Assembly: GCF_003382565.3 (NCBI RefSeq)
Contig: NZ_CP086253.1
Location: 4,030,001-4,094,000, forward strand
Source of the DNA: Pectobacterium aquaticum
GTDB taxonomy: Bacteria; Pseudomonadota; Gammaproteobacteria; Enterobacterales; Enterobacteriaceae
Direction of reading: 5' to 3'
DNA length: 64,000 bases
Part shown: piece by piece, positions 25,318 through 32,938 of the stretch
How positions within the stretch are numbered: the first letter of the stretch is position 1
Layout: every line of letters starts with the position of its first letter
The notes under the pieces: generated by a model
Databases searched by the model: none
What the model was told of the DNA's origin: nothing
Seen by the model: the letters and a program-made list of their open reading frames with translations, nothing else
Translations under genes and position numbers: made by a program

Positions 25318-25725
25318 CTAATCAAGAGCGACTGCCGCCATAATAATTTCTTTTTTATCAGGGTAGACACTCAGATAAACGTCATATTCACTATAAGACA
25401 GCGAACGCCAGCGGAGAGTATTAGCATCAATATTTTCAGGAATAAACCCTTTAGCTATCAAATATCCTTCCAATTTTGATTGGTCAGCTGTTCCCATAAA
25501 AAATATTATATTTGTCTCAGGTTTGTTACCATCATGGGCTGAATAGGTTATGTAATAATTTTCAGAGACAAGGGGAGTCTGCCTTATAACTTCCATTGAG
25601 AAGAAATGGTCATAAAACCAATTTTCTTTTGTATAAGAAAGACTATCAATAGTCATTAATTTAATTAATGCACATACTGCCATCGCTATAAAAGCAAAAA
25701 AAAAAATCGCCTTATTAATCCCCAT
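25318..25725 (-). CDS. Putative immunity protein of the hcp module
   Basis: 135 residues, no recognised family. Residues 5-25 are one hydrophobic segment (AIFFFAFIAMAVCALIKLM), giving a membrane anchor or signal, followed by a soluble domain (YYITYSAHDG, IIFFMGTADQSKLEGYLIAKGF). The start overlaps the end of the preceding putative effector gene by 11 bases, so the two are translationally coupled. That arrangement, low GC and periplasm-facing topology fit an immunity protein for a cell-envelope toxin. The role is inferred from position. An 11-base A/T homopolymer (25696-25706) lies in the membrane-segment codons. Confidence 0.75.
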   Translation of the reverse strand: MGINKAIFFFAFIAMAVCALIKLMTIDSLSYTKENWFYDHFFSMEVIRQTPLVSENYYITYSAHDGNKPETNIIFFMGTADQSKLEGYLIAKGFIPENIDANTLRWRSLSYSEYDVYLSVYPDKKEIIMAAVALD

Positions 25726-26416
25726 AGACCCTCTTATTGTTTAAATACACTCCAAAATCACTATCATTTACAATTACGACATCACCAGAATCGAAATTTG
25801 AATATGGCTTCACTGATTTCATAAAACTGGGTAATTCACCTAGATAAGGCCTTGCGTTTGGTGATTTTGATGGATCAGGAAACAACAAAGGCCTAAACCC
25901 TTTATTCTTAAAGTTGCCAACAGCGCCATAATAATCCCATCGTTTAATTGACTCACTCTTGCTAACAGGTTTTAAGTCAGAAAGATAATTTTTACCATGG
26001 ATTGCTCGATAAAAACCAAGCAAATCGGACACGAGGTCTTCTCCACTAAAGCCACTGTCTGTAGCCCAGCTAAAAGGCCAACTATCTTGCATTCCTTCAA
26101 ATGCTATGCCCGTTCTCATCATCATAGCAAGAGCGATACTATGGCGTTCAGATAGTAAGCGTCCTCGACGTATTTTCCAAAGACTGTACTTAGCAGTACC
26201 TGCCAGTTTTCGTTTAACGAACATGTTTTGTTCATAACGAATATGATAAAACTTATCGAGCTTACTTTCACCTAATTCCATTTGAGACAAAACACTCCTG
26301 ATGTCATCACCTGATGCATGCCCCAAGTCTACCCAACCTAATATTTCGGTGTAAATTATACCGTACTTCGCTGATATTACCTGATTGACATCCAATATTT
26401 CTGATCGCTTACTCAT
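25715..26416 (-). CDS. Putative T6SS effector encoded after orphan hcp (DUF4056-like)
   Basis: 233 residues, no signal peptide. GIIYTEILGWVDLGHASGDD near 20-40 and DSGFSGEDLVSDLLGFYRAI near 120-140 recall the pattern of DUF4056-type proteins, where a His in a GFID/AH motif and SFSPEDLxSNLLG recur. That assignment is from memory and moderate. Between them lies SERHSIALAMMMRTGIAFEGM, which supplies another His and Glu. The gene follows hcp by 30 bases and overlaps a small membrane protein gene. This is the standard order Hcp, effector, immunity. A peptidoglycan-directed enzyme would explain a membrane-anchored immunity partner, but activity is unproven. Confidence 0.7.
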   Translation of the reverse strand: MSKRSEILDVNQVISAKYGIIYTEILGWVDLGHASGDDIRSVLSQMELGESKLDKFYHIRYEQNMFVKRKLAGTAKYSLWKIRRGRLLSERHSIALAMMMRTGIAFEGMQDSWPFSWATDSGFSGEDLVSDLLGFYRAIHGKNYLSDLKPVSKSESIKRWDYYGAVGNFKNKGFRPLLFPDPSKSPNARPYLGELPSFMKSVKPYSNFDSGDVVIVNDSDFGVYLNNKRVYGD

Positions 26417-26446
26417 TTACTTTATCCGTCCTTGGATTTCTAAAAA

Positions 26447-26926
26447 TTAATAAATTGAATCACTCCATAGCATATAACTACTCGTTCGAGAAATAACATG
26501 CTCCAATGTTATTGATGAAAATTTAAATGATACATTTTCCTGAGGTTGACCATCATTATCCGTCAATGAGTGGGGATAAAAATAACGAATATCGTTAACA
26601 ATCGCATCTTTTAAAGATATTTTAAAAAAAACTTCATGCCCACCCAAGGATGACGTTCTATACAATAAAAATTCGCAATTTAATTTTTCTTTATCATTCA
26701 AAGCCTGAGCTAAAAGCGGTGTGGATTTATCTATTGGTTTTCTTATATCAACAGGATGAAGAGATACATTTTCAAGTCGCGTAAATTGATTCATTAACTC
26801 ATATATGAAAATTTCATCCTCATGCCCTGATTGATATTTATTACCAATAGAATCTACCGAGGATGCGCCTGCCGATATGAGGCCTTGTCTCTCACCGTTA
26901 ATTTTTAAATAGATAATACTAGCCAT
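26447..26926 (-). CDS. hcp: Orphan Hcp family type VI secretion protein
   Basis: 159-residue Hcp, the ring protein that stacks into the T6SS inner tube and carries small effectors in its lumen. The start ASIIYLKINGERQGLISAGA, the motif SIGNKYQSGHEDEIFIYELM, and PVDIRKPIDKSTPLLAQAL are family signatures. The end EHVISRTSSYMLWSDSIY replaces the usual ITWEHxxAGTSGYxxWE. It is sequence-complete but no other T6SS structural gene is in the window, so it must work with a main cluster elsewhere. A GGAG ribosome site precedes the ATG. The GC content is visibly lower than in acrD, suggesting acquisition. Confidence 0.93.
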   Translation of the reverse strand: MASIIYLKINGERQGLISAGASSVDSIGNKYQSGHEDEIFIYELMNQFTRLENVSLHPVDIRKPIDKSTPLLAQALNDKEKLNCEFLLYRTSSLGGHEVFFKISLKDAIVNDIRYFYPHSLTDNDGQPQENVSFKFSSITLEHVISRTSSYMLWSDSIY

Positions 26927-27249
26927 TTACTACTCCTATTCATTCCATTGAAAGTTAATACATCCTAAATAAATTTCTATCATAAAATATTTTAAAGATC
27001 AAAGGTAATATCATTACTACTTTTACTTAGCAGTCGCATATTTAATTTTTATGATTATGAAATATTGAATAAATAATTTCACACCTATTTATTTGGTAGC
27101 ACGCTGTAATGAATCTACTCGCCAGTTTCAGGTTAATTGCATCACACACAGACGATAAAATTGTTGTCTGACCACGCACCGTCAAGAGAGTAGTCAGATA
27201 AGTGCATTACTCGTCTTTATTAATGACGAAGGCAACCACTATAGCTCCA
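26927..27249. other. AT-rich region between hcp and acrD
   Basis: About 320 bases of AT-rich DNA that must hold the hcp promoter and mark the right junction of the insertion. No transposase fragment, tRNA end, integrase site or clear inverted repeat was seen. Confidence 0.5.
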
Positions 27250-30200
27250 TCATGCCTTCTCCTTCGGCGGAAAGCGGCGGCGCACGACGACAAAGAACAG
27301 CGGCACGAAGAAGATGGCGAGGAAGGTCGCGGCTAACATGCCACCGATCACGCCCGTTCCCACAGCATGCTGACTCGCCGAACCTGCACCGCTGCTGGTC
27401 GCCATCGGCAGGACGCCGAAGATAAATGCCAGTGACGTCATCAAGATCGGCCGCAGGCGCTGACGGGAGGCTTCCAGCGTGGCCTCAACCAAGTCCTTCC
27501 CTTTTTGGTTCATCTCGTTGGTGAATTCCACGATCAGGATGGCGTTCTTCGCCGATAGCCCGACGACCGTCAGTAGCCCAACCTGAAAATAGACATCGTT
27601 TTCCAGACCGCGTGCCCAGGTCGCTACCAGCGCCCCCAGCACGCCCATCGGCACCACCAGCATGACGGAGAACGGCACCGTCCAGCTTTCATACAGCGCG
27701 GCCAGACACAGAAACACCACCAGCAGGGAAATCGCATACAGCGCCGGTGCCTGCGCCCCGCTCAGACGCTCCTGCAACGACATGCCCGTCCACTGTAATC
27801 CAAAGCCTTCCGGCAATTGCGCCACCAGCGACTCCATGATATCCATCGCCGTACCGGTACTGACGCCCGGCGTCGCCTCGCCGACAATTTCCAGCGAGGA
27901 ATAACCGTTGTAACGCTCAAGGCGCGGCGATCCGGTTTCCCAGACGGTTTGTGCAAAGGCGCTGAACGGCACCATGCCACCGCTGTTGTTACGCACATAC
28001 CATTTACTGATGTCGTCCGGCAGCATGCGGAACGTCGCCGCCGCCTGAACGTAAACTTTTTTCACACGACCACGGTCAAGGAAGTCATTCACATAGGTCG
28101 ATCCCCAACCCGTTTTCAGCGTGCTGTTAATGTCATCCACCGACACGCCCAGCGCCTGTGCTTTGCGCTGATCGATATGAATCCGCAGCTGTGCGCTATC
28201 ATCCAGACCGTTGTGGCGCACGCGCGTCAGTTCGGGATTGCTGTCGGCCATGTTTAATAGCCGATCCCGCGCTGCCATCAGCGCGTCGTGCCCAAGCCCA
28301 CCGCGATCCTGTAGCTGCATACCGAAACCCGCGGCACTCCCCAGCCCGTTAATCGATGGCGGGCTGCTGGCGAACACGCGCGCTTCCTGAATCTTGCGGA
28401 AGGCTTTGGTCGCGCGTTCGATCACGGCAAACGAGCTGCTCTCCGGCGTCGTGCGTTCATTCCAGTCTTTAAGGCGCACAAACAGCCGCGCGACGTTCTG
28501 CCCATTTCCACCCGGCCCCGAGCCGATGGTGGAAAACACAGACGTCACGGTATCTTTTTCCTGCGTGAGATAGTACTGCTCGACCTTGTTGACCACCTGT
28601 AAGGTCTGCTGCTGCGTCGAGCCCGGTGGGAGCTGTACTTGTGTCGTGAACACGCCCCGATCTTCCTGCGGCAAAAACGAGGTCGGCAGCCGGAAAAACA
28701 GAAAGGCCATAATCCCGATGATGCCCATATACAGCAGCAGCCAGCGCCCGCTGCTGATTAATATCTTGCCGACACCGCGTTCATACTTCAGCGACGTGCG
28801 GGTAAAGCTCTGGTTAAACCAGCCGAAGAACCCTTTGCGGCCGTGGTGTTGGCCCTTGGCGAGCGGTTTGAGCAGCGTCGCACACAGCGCAGGCGTCAGC
28901 GTCATCGCCACCAGCACTGACAGGATCATTGAGGTCACAATCGTGATGGAGAACTGACGGTAGATCGCTCCCGTGGTGCCGCCAAAGAAGGCCATCGGCA
29001 CAAACACGGCGGACAGCACCAGCGCGATCCCGACCAACGCCCCTTGCACCTGCCCCATCGATTTTCGCGTCGCATCCCGTGGCGAGAGCCCTTCCTCGCT
29101 CATTACCCGCTCTACGTTTTCCACCACTACAATAGCATCGTCAACCAGCAGGCCAATCGCCAGCACCATCGCGAACATCGTCAGGGTGTTCAGGCTAAAG
29201 CCGAAGGCATACAGCACGGCAAACGTGCCGAGCAACACCACCGGCACCGCAATCGTGGGAATCAGGGTGGCGCGGAAATTCTGCAAGAACAGGTACATCA
29301 CCAGAAAGACCAGCAGCACCGCTTCAAACAGGGTTTTCACCACATCGGTAATCGAAGCTTTTACAAAGGGGGAGGTTTCGAAGGCAATTTTGGCTTCTAG
29401 CCCGTGCGGGAAGTACTGCGACAGCTCCTCGATACGTTCTCTGACGCGCTTATCCGTTTCCAGCTCATTCGCGCCAGACGCCAGCGTCACCCCCAGACCG
29501 GAGGCGGACTGACCGTTGAAACGGCTGAGAAAATCGTAGCGTTCGGCACCAAGCTCGACTTCTGCGACATTGCCGAGCGTCACGGCAGAGCCGTCTTGAT
29601 TGACGCGCAGCGTGATATCACGAAACTGCTGTGGCGTCTCTAACAGCGATTGTGCGTTGATCGTAGCGTTCAGCGCCTGATTATCCACCGACGGTACACC
29701 GCCAACCTGCCCTACCGAGACCTGACTGTTCTGCGATTCGATGGCCCGTACCACGTCGCTGGTGGTCAGCGCATAATCCATCAGTTTGACCGGATCCAGC
29801 CAGATGCGCATCGCATACTGCGATCCATAGGCAGAAACCTCGCCCACCCCGCTGATGCGGCTGATCGGCTCCTGAATATTGGTGGCGACATAATCGGCGA
29901 TATCCTGTTTGTCCATACTGCCATCGGTAGAGACAAACGCGACCATCAGGATATTGGTATCGCCAGTTTTACTGACGGTGACGCCCTGCTGCTGGACTTC
30001 CTGCGGCAGCTTGCGGGTGGCGGACTGAAGCTGGTTTTGCACCTGCTGGCGGGCTTCATCGGGATCGGTGCCTGCCTCGAAGGTCAGCATGACTCTGGCT
30101 TGCCCGGTATTGCTGCTGTCCGAGGACATGTACATCAGGTTATCCAGCCCGGTCATGCTCTGTTCGATAACCTGTGTAACGGTGTTTTCCAGCGTCTGCG

Positions 30201-30360
30201 CCGATGCACCGGGGTAGCTCGCCGTGATCCGCACGCTGGGCGGTGCCAGATCGGGATACTGTTCCAGCGGCAATGACTTGATGGCCAACATACCGCACAG
30301 GCTGAGAAGGATAGCCAGCACCCACGCAAAAATGGGACGGTCGACAAAAAAGTTCGCCAT
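27250..30360 (-). CDS. acrD: RND multidrug efflux transporter AcrD
   Basis: 1036-residue inner-membrane proton/drug antiporter that works with a periplasmic adaptor and TolC. It matches E. coli AcrD along its length, starting MANFFVDRPIFAWVLAI. The proton relay is present: Asp-Asp in GLLVDDAIVVVENVER near 407 and Lys in LSAKNAILIVEF near 935-940. Two large periplasmic loops flank the repeats. No adaptor gene is adjacent; AcrD normally uses AcrA made elsewhere. Typical substrates in the family are aminoglycosides, bile acids and beta-lactams. The last 161 bases exist as a second copy at 25048, with a T6SS module between, so the 3' end of this gene appears to have been replaced during an insertion. 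Confidence 0.96.
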   Translation of the reverse strand: MANFFVDRPIFAWVLAILLSLCGMLAIKSLPLEQYPDLAPPSVRITASYPGASAQTLENTVTQVIEQSMTGLDNLMYMSSDSSNTGQARVMLTFEAGTDPDEARQQVQNQLQSATRKLPQEVQQQGVTVSKTGDTNILMVAFVSTDGSMDKQDIADYVATNIQEPISRISGVGEVSAYGSQYAMRIWLDPVKLMDYALTTSDVVRAIESQNSQVSVGQVGGVPSVDNQALNATINAQSLLETPQQFRDITLRVNQDGSAVTLGNVAEVELGAERYDFLSRFNGQSASGLGVTLASGANELETDKRVRERIEELSQYFPHGLEAKIAFETSPFVKASITDVVKTLFEAVLLVFLVMYLFLQNFRATLIPTIAVPVVLLGTFAVLYAFGFSLNTLTMFAMVLAIGLLVDDAIVVVENVERVMSEEGLSPRDATRKSMGQVQGALVGIALVLSAVFVPMAFFGGTTGAIYRQFSITIVTSMILSVLVAMTLTPALCATLLKPLAKGQHHGRKGFFGWFNQSFTRTSLKYERGVGKILISSGRWLLLYMGIIGIMAFLFFRLPTSFLPQEDRGVFTTQVQLPPGSTQQQTLQVVNKVEQYYLTQEKDTVTSVFSTIGSGPGGNGQNVARLFVRLKDWNERTTPESSSFAVIERATKAFRKIQEARVFASSPPSINGLGSAAGFGMQLQDRGGLGHDALMAARDRLLNMADSNPELTRVRHNGLDDSAQLRIHIDQRKAQALGVSVDDINSTLKTGWGSTYVNDFLDRGRVKKVYVQAAATFRMLPDDISKWYVRNNSGGMVPFSAFAQTVWETGSPRLERYNGYSSLEIVGEATPGVSTGTAMDIMESLVAQLPEGFGLQWTGMSLQERLSGAQAPALYAISLLVVFLCLAALYESWTVPFSVMLVVPMGVLGALVATWARGLENDVYFQVGLLTVVGLSAKNAILIVEFTNEMNQKGKDLVEATLEASRQRLRPILMTSLAFIFGVLPMATSSGAGSASQHAVGTGVIGGMLAATFLAIFFVPLFFVVVRRRFPPKEKA

Positions 30361-30390
30361 CTCTCCAACACTCCTCAGACATATTTTGGT

Positions 30391-30409
30391 GGCTGCTTCA
30401 CGAGCAGCC
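30391..30409. promoter_or_regulatory. Hairpin in the acrD leader
   Basis: GGCTGCT (30391-30397) and AGCAGCC (30403-30409) form a 7-bp stem with a 5-base loop, 31 bases upstream of the acrD start. Function unknown. Confidence 0.3.
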
Positions 30410-30495
30410 TACTTATTATCAACCGGAATAGATTCACTCACCCCAGAGAAAAACCCTGCACACAGGATAATACTGGTCACTTAAGCCCGTTATTA

Positions 30496-30560
30496 GGGGA
30501 AACACAGGGGGAGGTTCCCGCAGGGACGCCTCACCCCTGTGGTCGCCCCGTGTATCTCGA
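30496..30560 (-). repeat. Dispersed palindromic repeat, copy 1
   Basis: An imperfect palindrome (GGGGAAACACAGGGGGAGG ... CCTCACCCCTGTGGTCGCCCC) followed by GTGTATCTCGA. Its reverse complement matches 62502-62565 closely: GAGATAC, GGGGC, the TCCCT.CGGGAACCTC core, and GTGTTTCCCCTA. It lies between acrD and bioH and could form an RNA hairpin downstream of bioH. Confidence 0.75.
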
Positions 30561-30663
30561 TGCGTAAACGATCGGCATTAGCGCATAAGGTGCCAAGTTA
30601 CCTTAACTGTCGACGTCGGCTAAATCGTGGAGAAATTGAGGAGAAAATGTAAATTATCGTCGG

Positions 30664-31431
30664 CTAGGCCTGAGCGAATGCGACCACCTGCTCGATAAAA
30701 GCATCAGGATGCGAGATAAACGGTGCATGCGCAGCCTTTGGAATCACTACCGAGGTTGAGTCCGACCACTGATCATCCAACAACCCAGCCACCTTGCGTG
30801 GTACCAGCCCGTCTAAGGCACCATAGAGCCGCAGGAATGGCACAGCCAAGTCAGCTAACGGCTGGCGTAAATCCGCTTCACGCAAAATGGCCAGCCCGCC
30901 GTTTAATACCTCGACTGACGGCATCGGCTGTTCCAGCACCACACTTTTTAACAGTCGGGCATCCTGCCGTGCGCTTTCCGTTCCCAGTGTTTGCAGCGCC
31001 AAAAACCGTTCGACCGTACGCTGGAAATCTTCACTGAGCTGCTGTTGAAACCCCAGCAAGACGTCTGGCTTGATGCCCGGCCAGCCATCCTGTGCGCCGA
31101 AACAGGGCGACGACGCCACGGTAATCAGCTTTTCCACCCGCGCAGGGGCGCTCAACGCAATCTGGCTGGCAACCAGTCCACCCAGCGACCACCCTAACCA
31201 GACGGCACGCTCCGGTGCCTGCGCCAGCACGTAGTCCGCCATGTCGCTCAGCGACATCGGCCCCAATCCCTGACTTCTGCCATAGCCCGGCAGATCGACC
31301 AGATGCAGGCGAAAATGCGGAGCGAGTCGCGCAATCATGCTTTGCCATACCTGCGCATTCAATCCCCATCCGTGCAGCAACACAAGATCCGTATTTCCTG
31401 CACCTTCGGTCTGCCAATACAACGCCGCCAT
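30664..31431 (-). CDS. bioH: Pimeloyl-ACP methyl ester carboxylesterase
   Basis: Alpha/beta-hydrolase that removes the methyl ester from pimeloyl-ACP to release the biotin precursor. 255 residues, as in E. coli. The nucleophile elbow GWSLGG places Ser at 82. LLHGWGLNAQVW forms the oxyanion region, DG in LYGALDGLVP supplies the acid, and KAAHAPFISHPDAF the His. It is divergent from gntX, the conserved enterobacterial arrangement. There is no link here to the bioABFCD operon. Confidence 0.97.
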   Translation of the reverse strand: MAALYWQTEGAGNTDLVLLHGWGLNAQVWQSMIARLAPHFRLHLVDLPGYGRSQGLGPMSLSDMADYVLAQAPERAVWLGWSLGGLVASQIALSAPARVEKLITVASSPCFGAQDGWPGIKPDVLLGFQQQLSEDFQRTVERFLALQTLGTESARQDARLLKSVVLEQPMPSVEVLNGGLAILREADLRQPLADLAVPFLRLYGALDGLVPRKVAGLLDDQWSDSTSVVIPKAAHAPFISHPDAFIEQVVAFAQA

Positions 31432-31530
31432 CAGTTATCTTCCTTTCTCAGGGAACCCCTTAACGCTTGCATGGGGTCAATATATTTCAGGGAAAACCGT
31501 ATTTAGGGAAAACGATCGTTAAGGGAAATA

Positions 31531-32232
31531 ATGTTAACCATCTCCGCACGCTGCTGGCTATGCTTATTGCCGCTTCATCACAGCCGGCAGGGAATTTGTT
31601 CGTACTGCCAGCGCCATTTGCCCCGCTTGCCCCTCTGCTGCCCGCGCTGTGGTTTGCCCTCAGCCGACACCACACAGCAGTGCGGGCGCTGCCTACAGAA
31701 TCCGCCGCCCTGGCAATCGATGACCTTTATCAGCGACTACGCGCCACCGTTCAACACACTGCTGAAACATTTCAAGTTTCACGGTAAAACCGAGCTGGCA
31801 GTGGTACTCGCTCGACAGCTGTTACTGCGCTGGCAGATGACCTACCGCGAACGAAAGCTCACCGGACACGTTCCTCTGTTTCGCCCTGACCGCCTGTTTA
31901 CCGTTCCCCTGCACCGAAACCGCCAGTGGCGGCGTGGCTTCAACCAGACCGAGCTGCTCGCTCGGCCTCTCGCCCGCTGGCTGAACTGTACTTACGAGCC
32001 ACGCGAATTGCAGCGTACCCGACGCACGCCGCTACAGCAAACGCTCAGCGCCAGCGCGCGACGACGAAATCTGCGGGGGGCATTTTCCTGTGATGTCTCG
32101 CTGTCTGGGCAACAGGTGGTTTTACTGGATGATGTGGTCACGACGGGCAGTACCGCAGCCGAAATCAGCAGGCTACTGCTGGCTCAAGGCGCGGCAGGCG
32201 TTCAGGTCTGGTGTTTGTGCCGAACCTTGTAG
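31531..32232 (+). CDS. gntX: DNA utilization protein GntX (ComF family)
   Basis: 233-residue phosphoribosyltransferase-like protein with an N-terminal zinc-finger region rich in Cys pairs (CWLCLLP, CSYCQRH, CCPRCGLP, CGRC within residues 8-52). The C-terminal PRTase motif is VVLLDDVVTTGSTAAEISRLL. ComF homologues help take up or use extracellular DNA as a nutrient; the biochemical activity is unclear. It is divergent from bioH and followed by nfuA in the same direction, matching the E. coli order bioH-gntX-nfuA. Confidence 0.95.
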   Translation: MLTISARCWLCLLPLHHSRQGICSYCQRHLPRLPLCCPRCGLPSADTTQQCGRCLQNPPPWQSMTFISDYAPPFNTLLKHFKFHGKTELAVVLARQLLLRWQMTYRERKLTGHVPLFRPDRLFTVPLHRNRQWRRGFNQTELLARPLARWLNCTYEPRELQRTRRTPLQQTLSASARRRNLRGAFSCDVSLSGQQVVLLDDVVTTGSTAAEISRLLLAQGAAGVQVWCLCRTL

Positions 32233-32292
32233 TCGGAGGGAGGATGGGCGTATTATAACCGATAAGTGCAGTCAACTATCGAGCTTACTCTT

Positions 32293-32868
32293 ATGATCCG
32301 TATTACCGATGCTGCTCAGGAGCATTTCCTGAAACTGTTGGCAAAACAGGAAGAAGGCACACAGATTCGCGTATTTGTTATCAATCCAGGTACGCCAAAC
32401 GCCGAGTGTGGCGTGTCGTATTGCCCGCCGGATGCCGTAGAAGCCAGCGATACCGTACTGAAGTTTGAGAAGATTTCCGCTTACGTGGACGAACTCAGCG
32501 CCCCTTATCTGGAAGACGCTGAAATCGACTTCGTGACTGACCAGTTAGGTTCTCAGCTCACGCTGAAAGCGCCAAATGCTAAGATGCGTAAAGTGGACGA
32601 CAACGCCCCACTGATGGAACGCGTGGAGTATGTGCTGCAATCGCAGATCAACCCACAGCTGGCGGGCCACGGCGGCCGCGTGACGCTGATGGAAATTACC
32701 GATGACGGCTTGGCGATTCTGCAATTTGGCGGCGGCTGTAACGGTTGTTCTATGGTTGACGTCACGCTGAAAGAAGGAATTGAGAAAGAGCTGCTGCAAA
32801 CCTTCCCTGAGCTGAAAGGTGTGAGAGATCTCACCGAACACCAGCGCGGCGAGCACTCCTACTATTAA
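32293..32868 (+). CDS. nfuA: Fe-S biogenesis protein NfuA
   Basis: 191-residue cytoplasmic iron-sulfur carrier that passes [4Fe-4S] clusters to client enzymes, especially under oxidative or iron stress. The N-terminal half is a degenerate A-type domain (MIRITDAAQEHFLKLLAKQEEGTQIRVFV). The C-terminal Nfu domain carries the cluster-binding CxxC in FGGGCNGCSMVDVTLKEGIE (near 149 and 152). ATG 32293 is the conserved start; the open frame to 32266 adds residues without family support. In E. coli gntT follows this gene; here malQ is next on the opposite strand. Confidence 0.97.
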   Translation: MIRITDAAQEHFLKLLAKQEEGTQIRVFVINPGTPNAECGVSYCPPDAVEASDTVLKFEKISAYVDELSAPYLEDAEIDFVTDQLGSQLTLKAPNAKMRKVDDNAPLMERVEYVLQSQINPQLAGHGGRVTLMEITDDGLAILQFGGGCNGCSMVDVTLKEGIEKELLQTFPELKGVRDLTEHQRGEHSYY

Positions 32869-32897
32869 TCCTCTCCCCTGTTGATTTATCTTTGCTT

Positions 32898-32921
32898 TTC
32901 CTCCCCGACTCAGGGGAGGAA
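32898..32921. terminator. Bidirectional terminator between nfuA and malQ
   Basis: Stem TTCCTCCCC (32898-32906) with GGGGAGGAA (32913-32921) and a 6-base loop, between two convergent genes. T-rich sequence precedes it on the plus strand and T residues follow in part. Confidence 0.65.
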
Positions 32922-32938
32922 GAGTATTTGTTCTGTTG

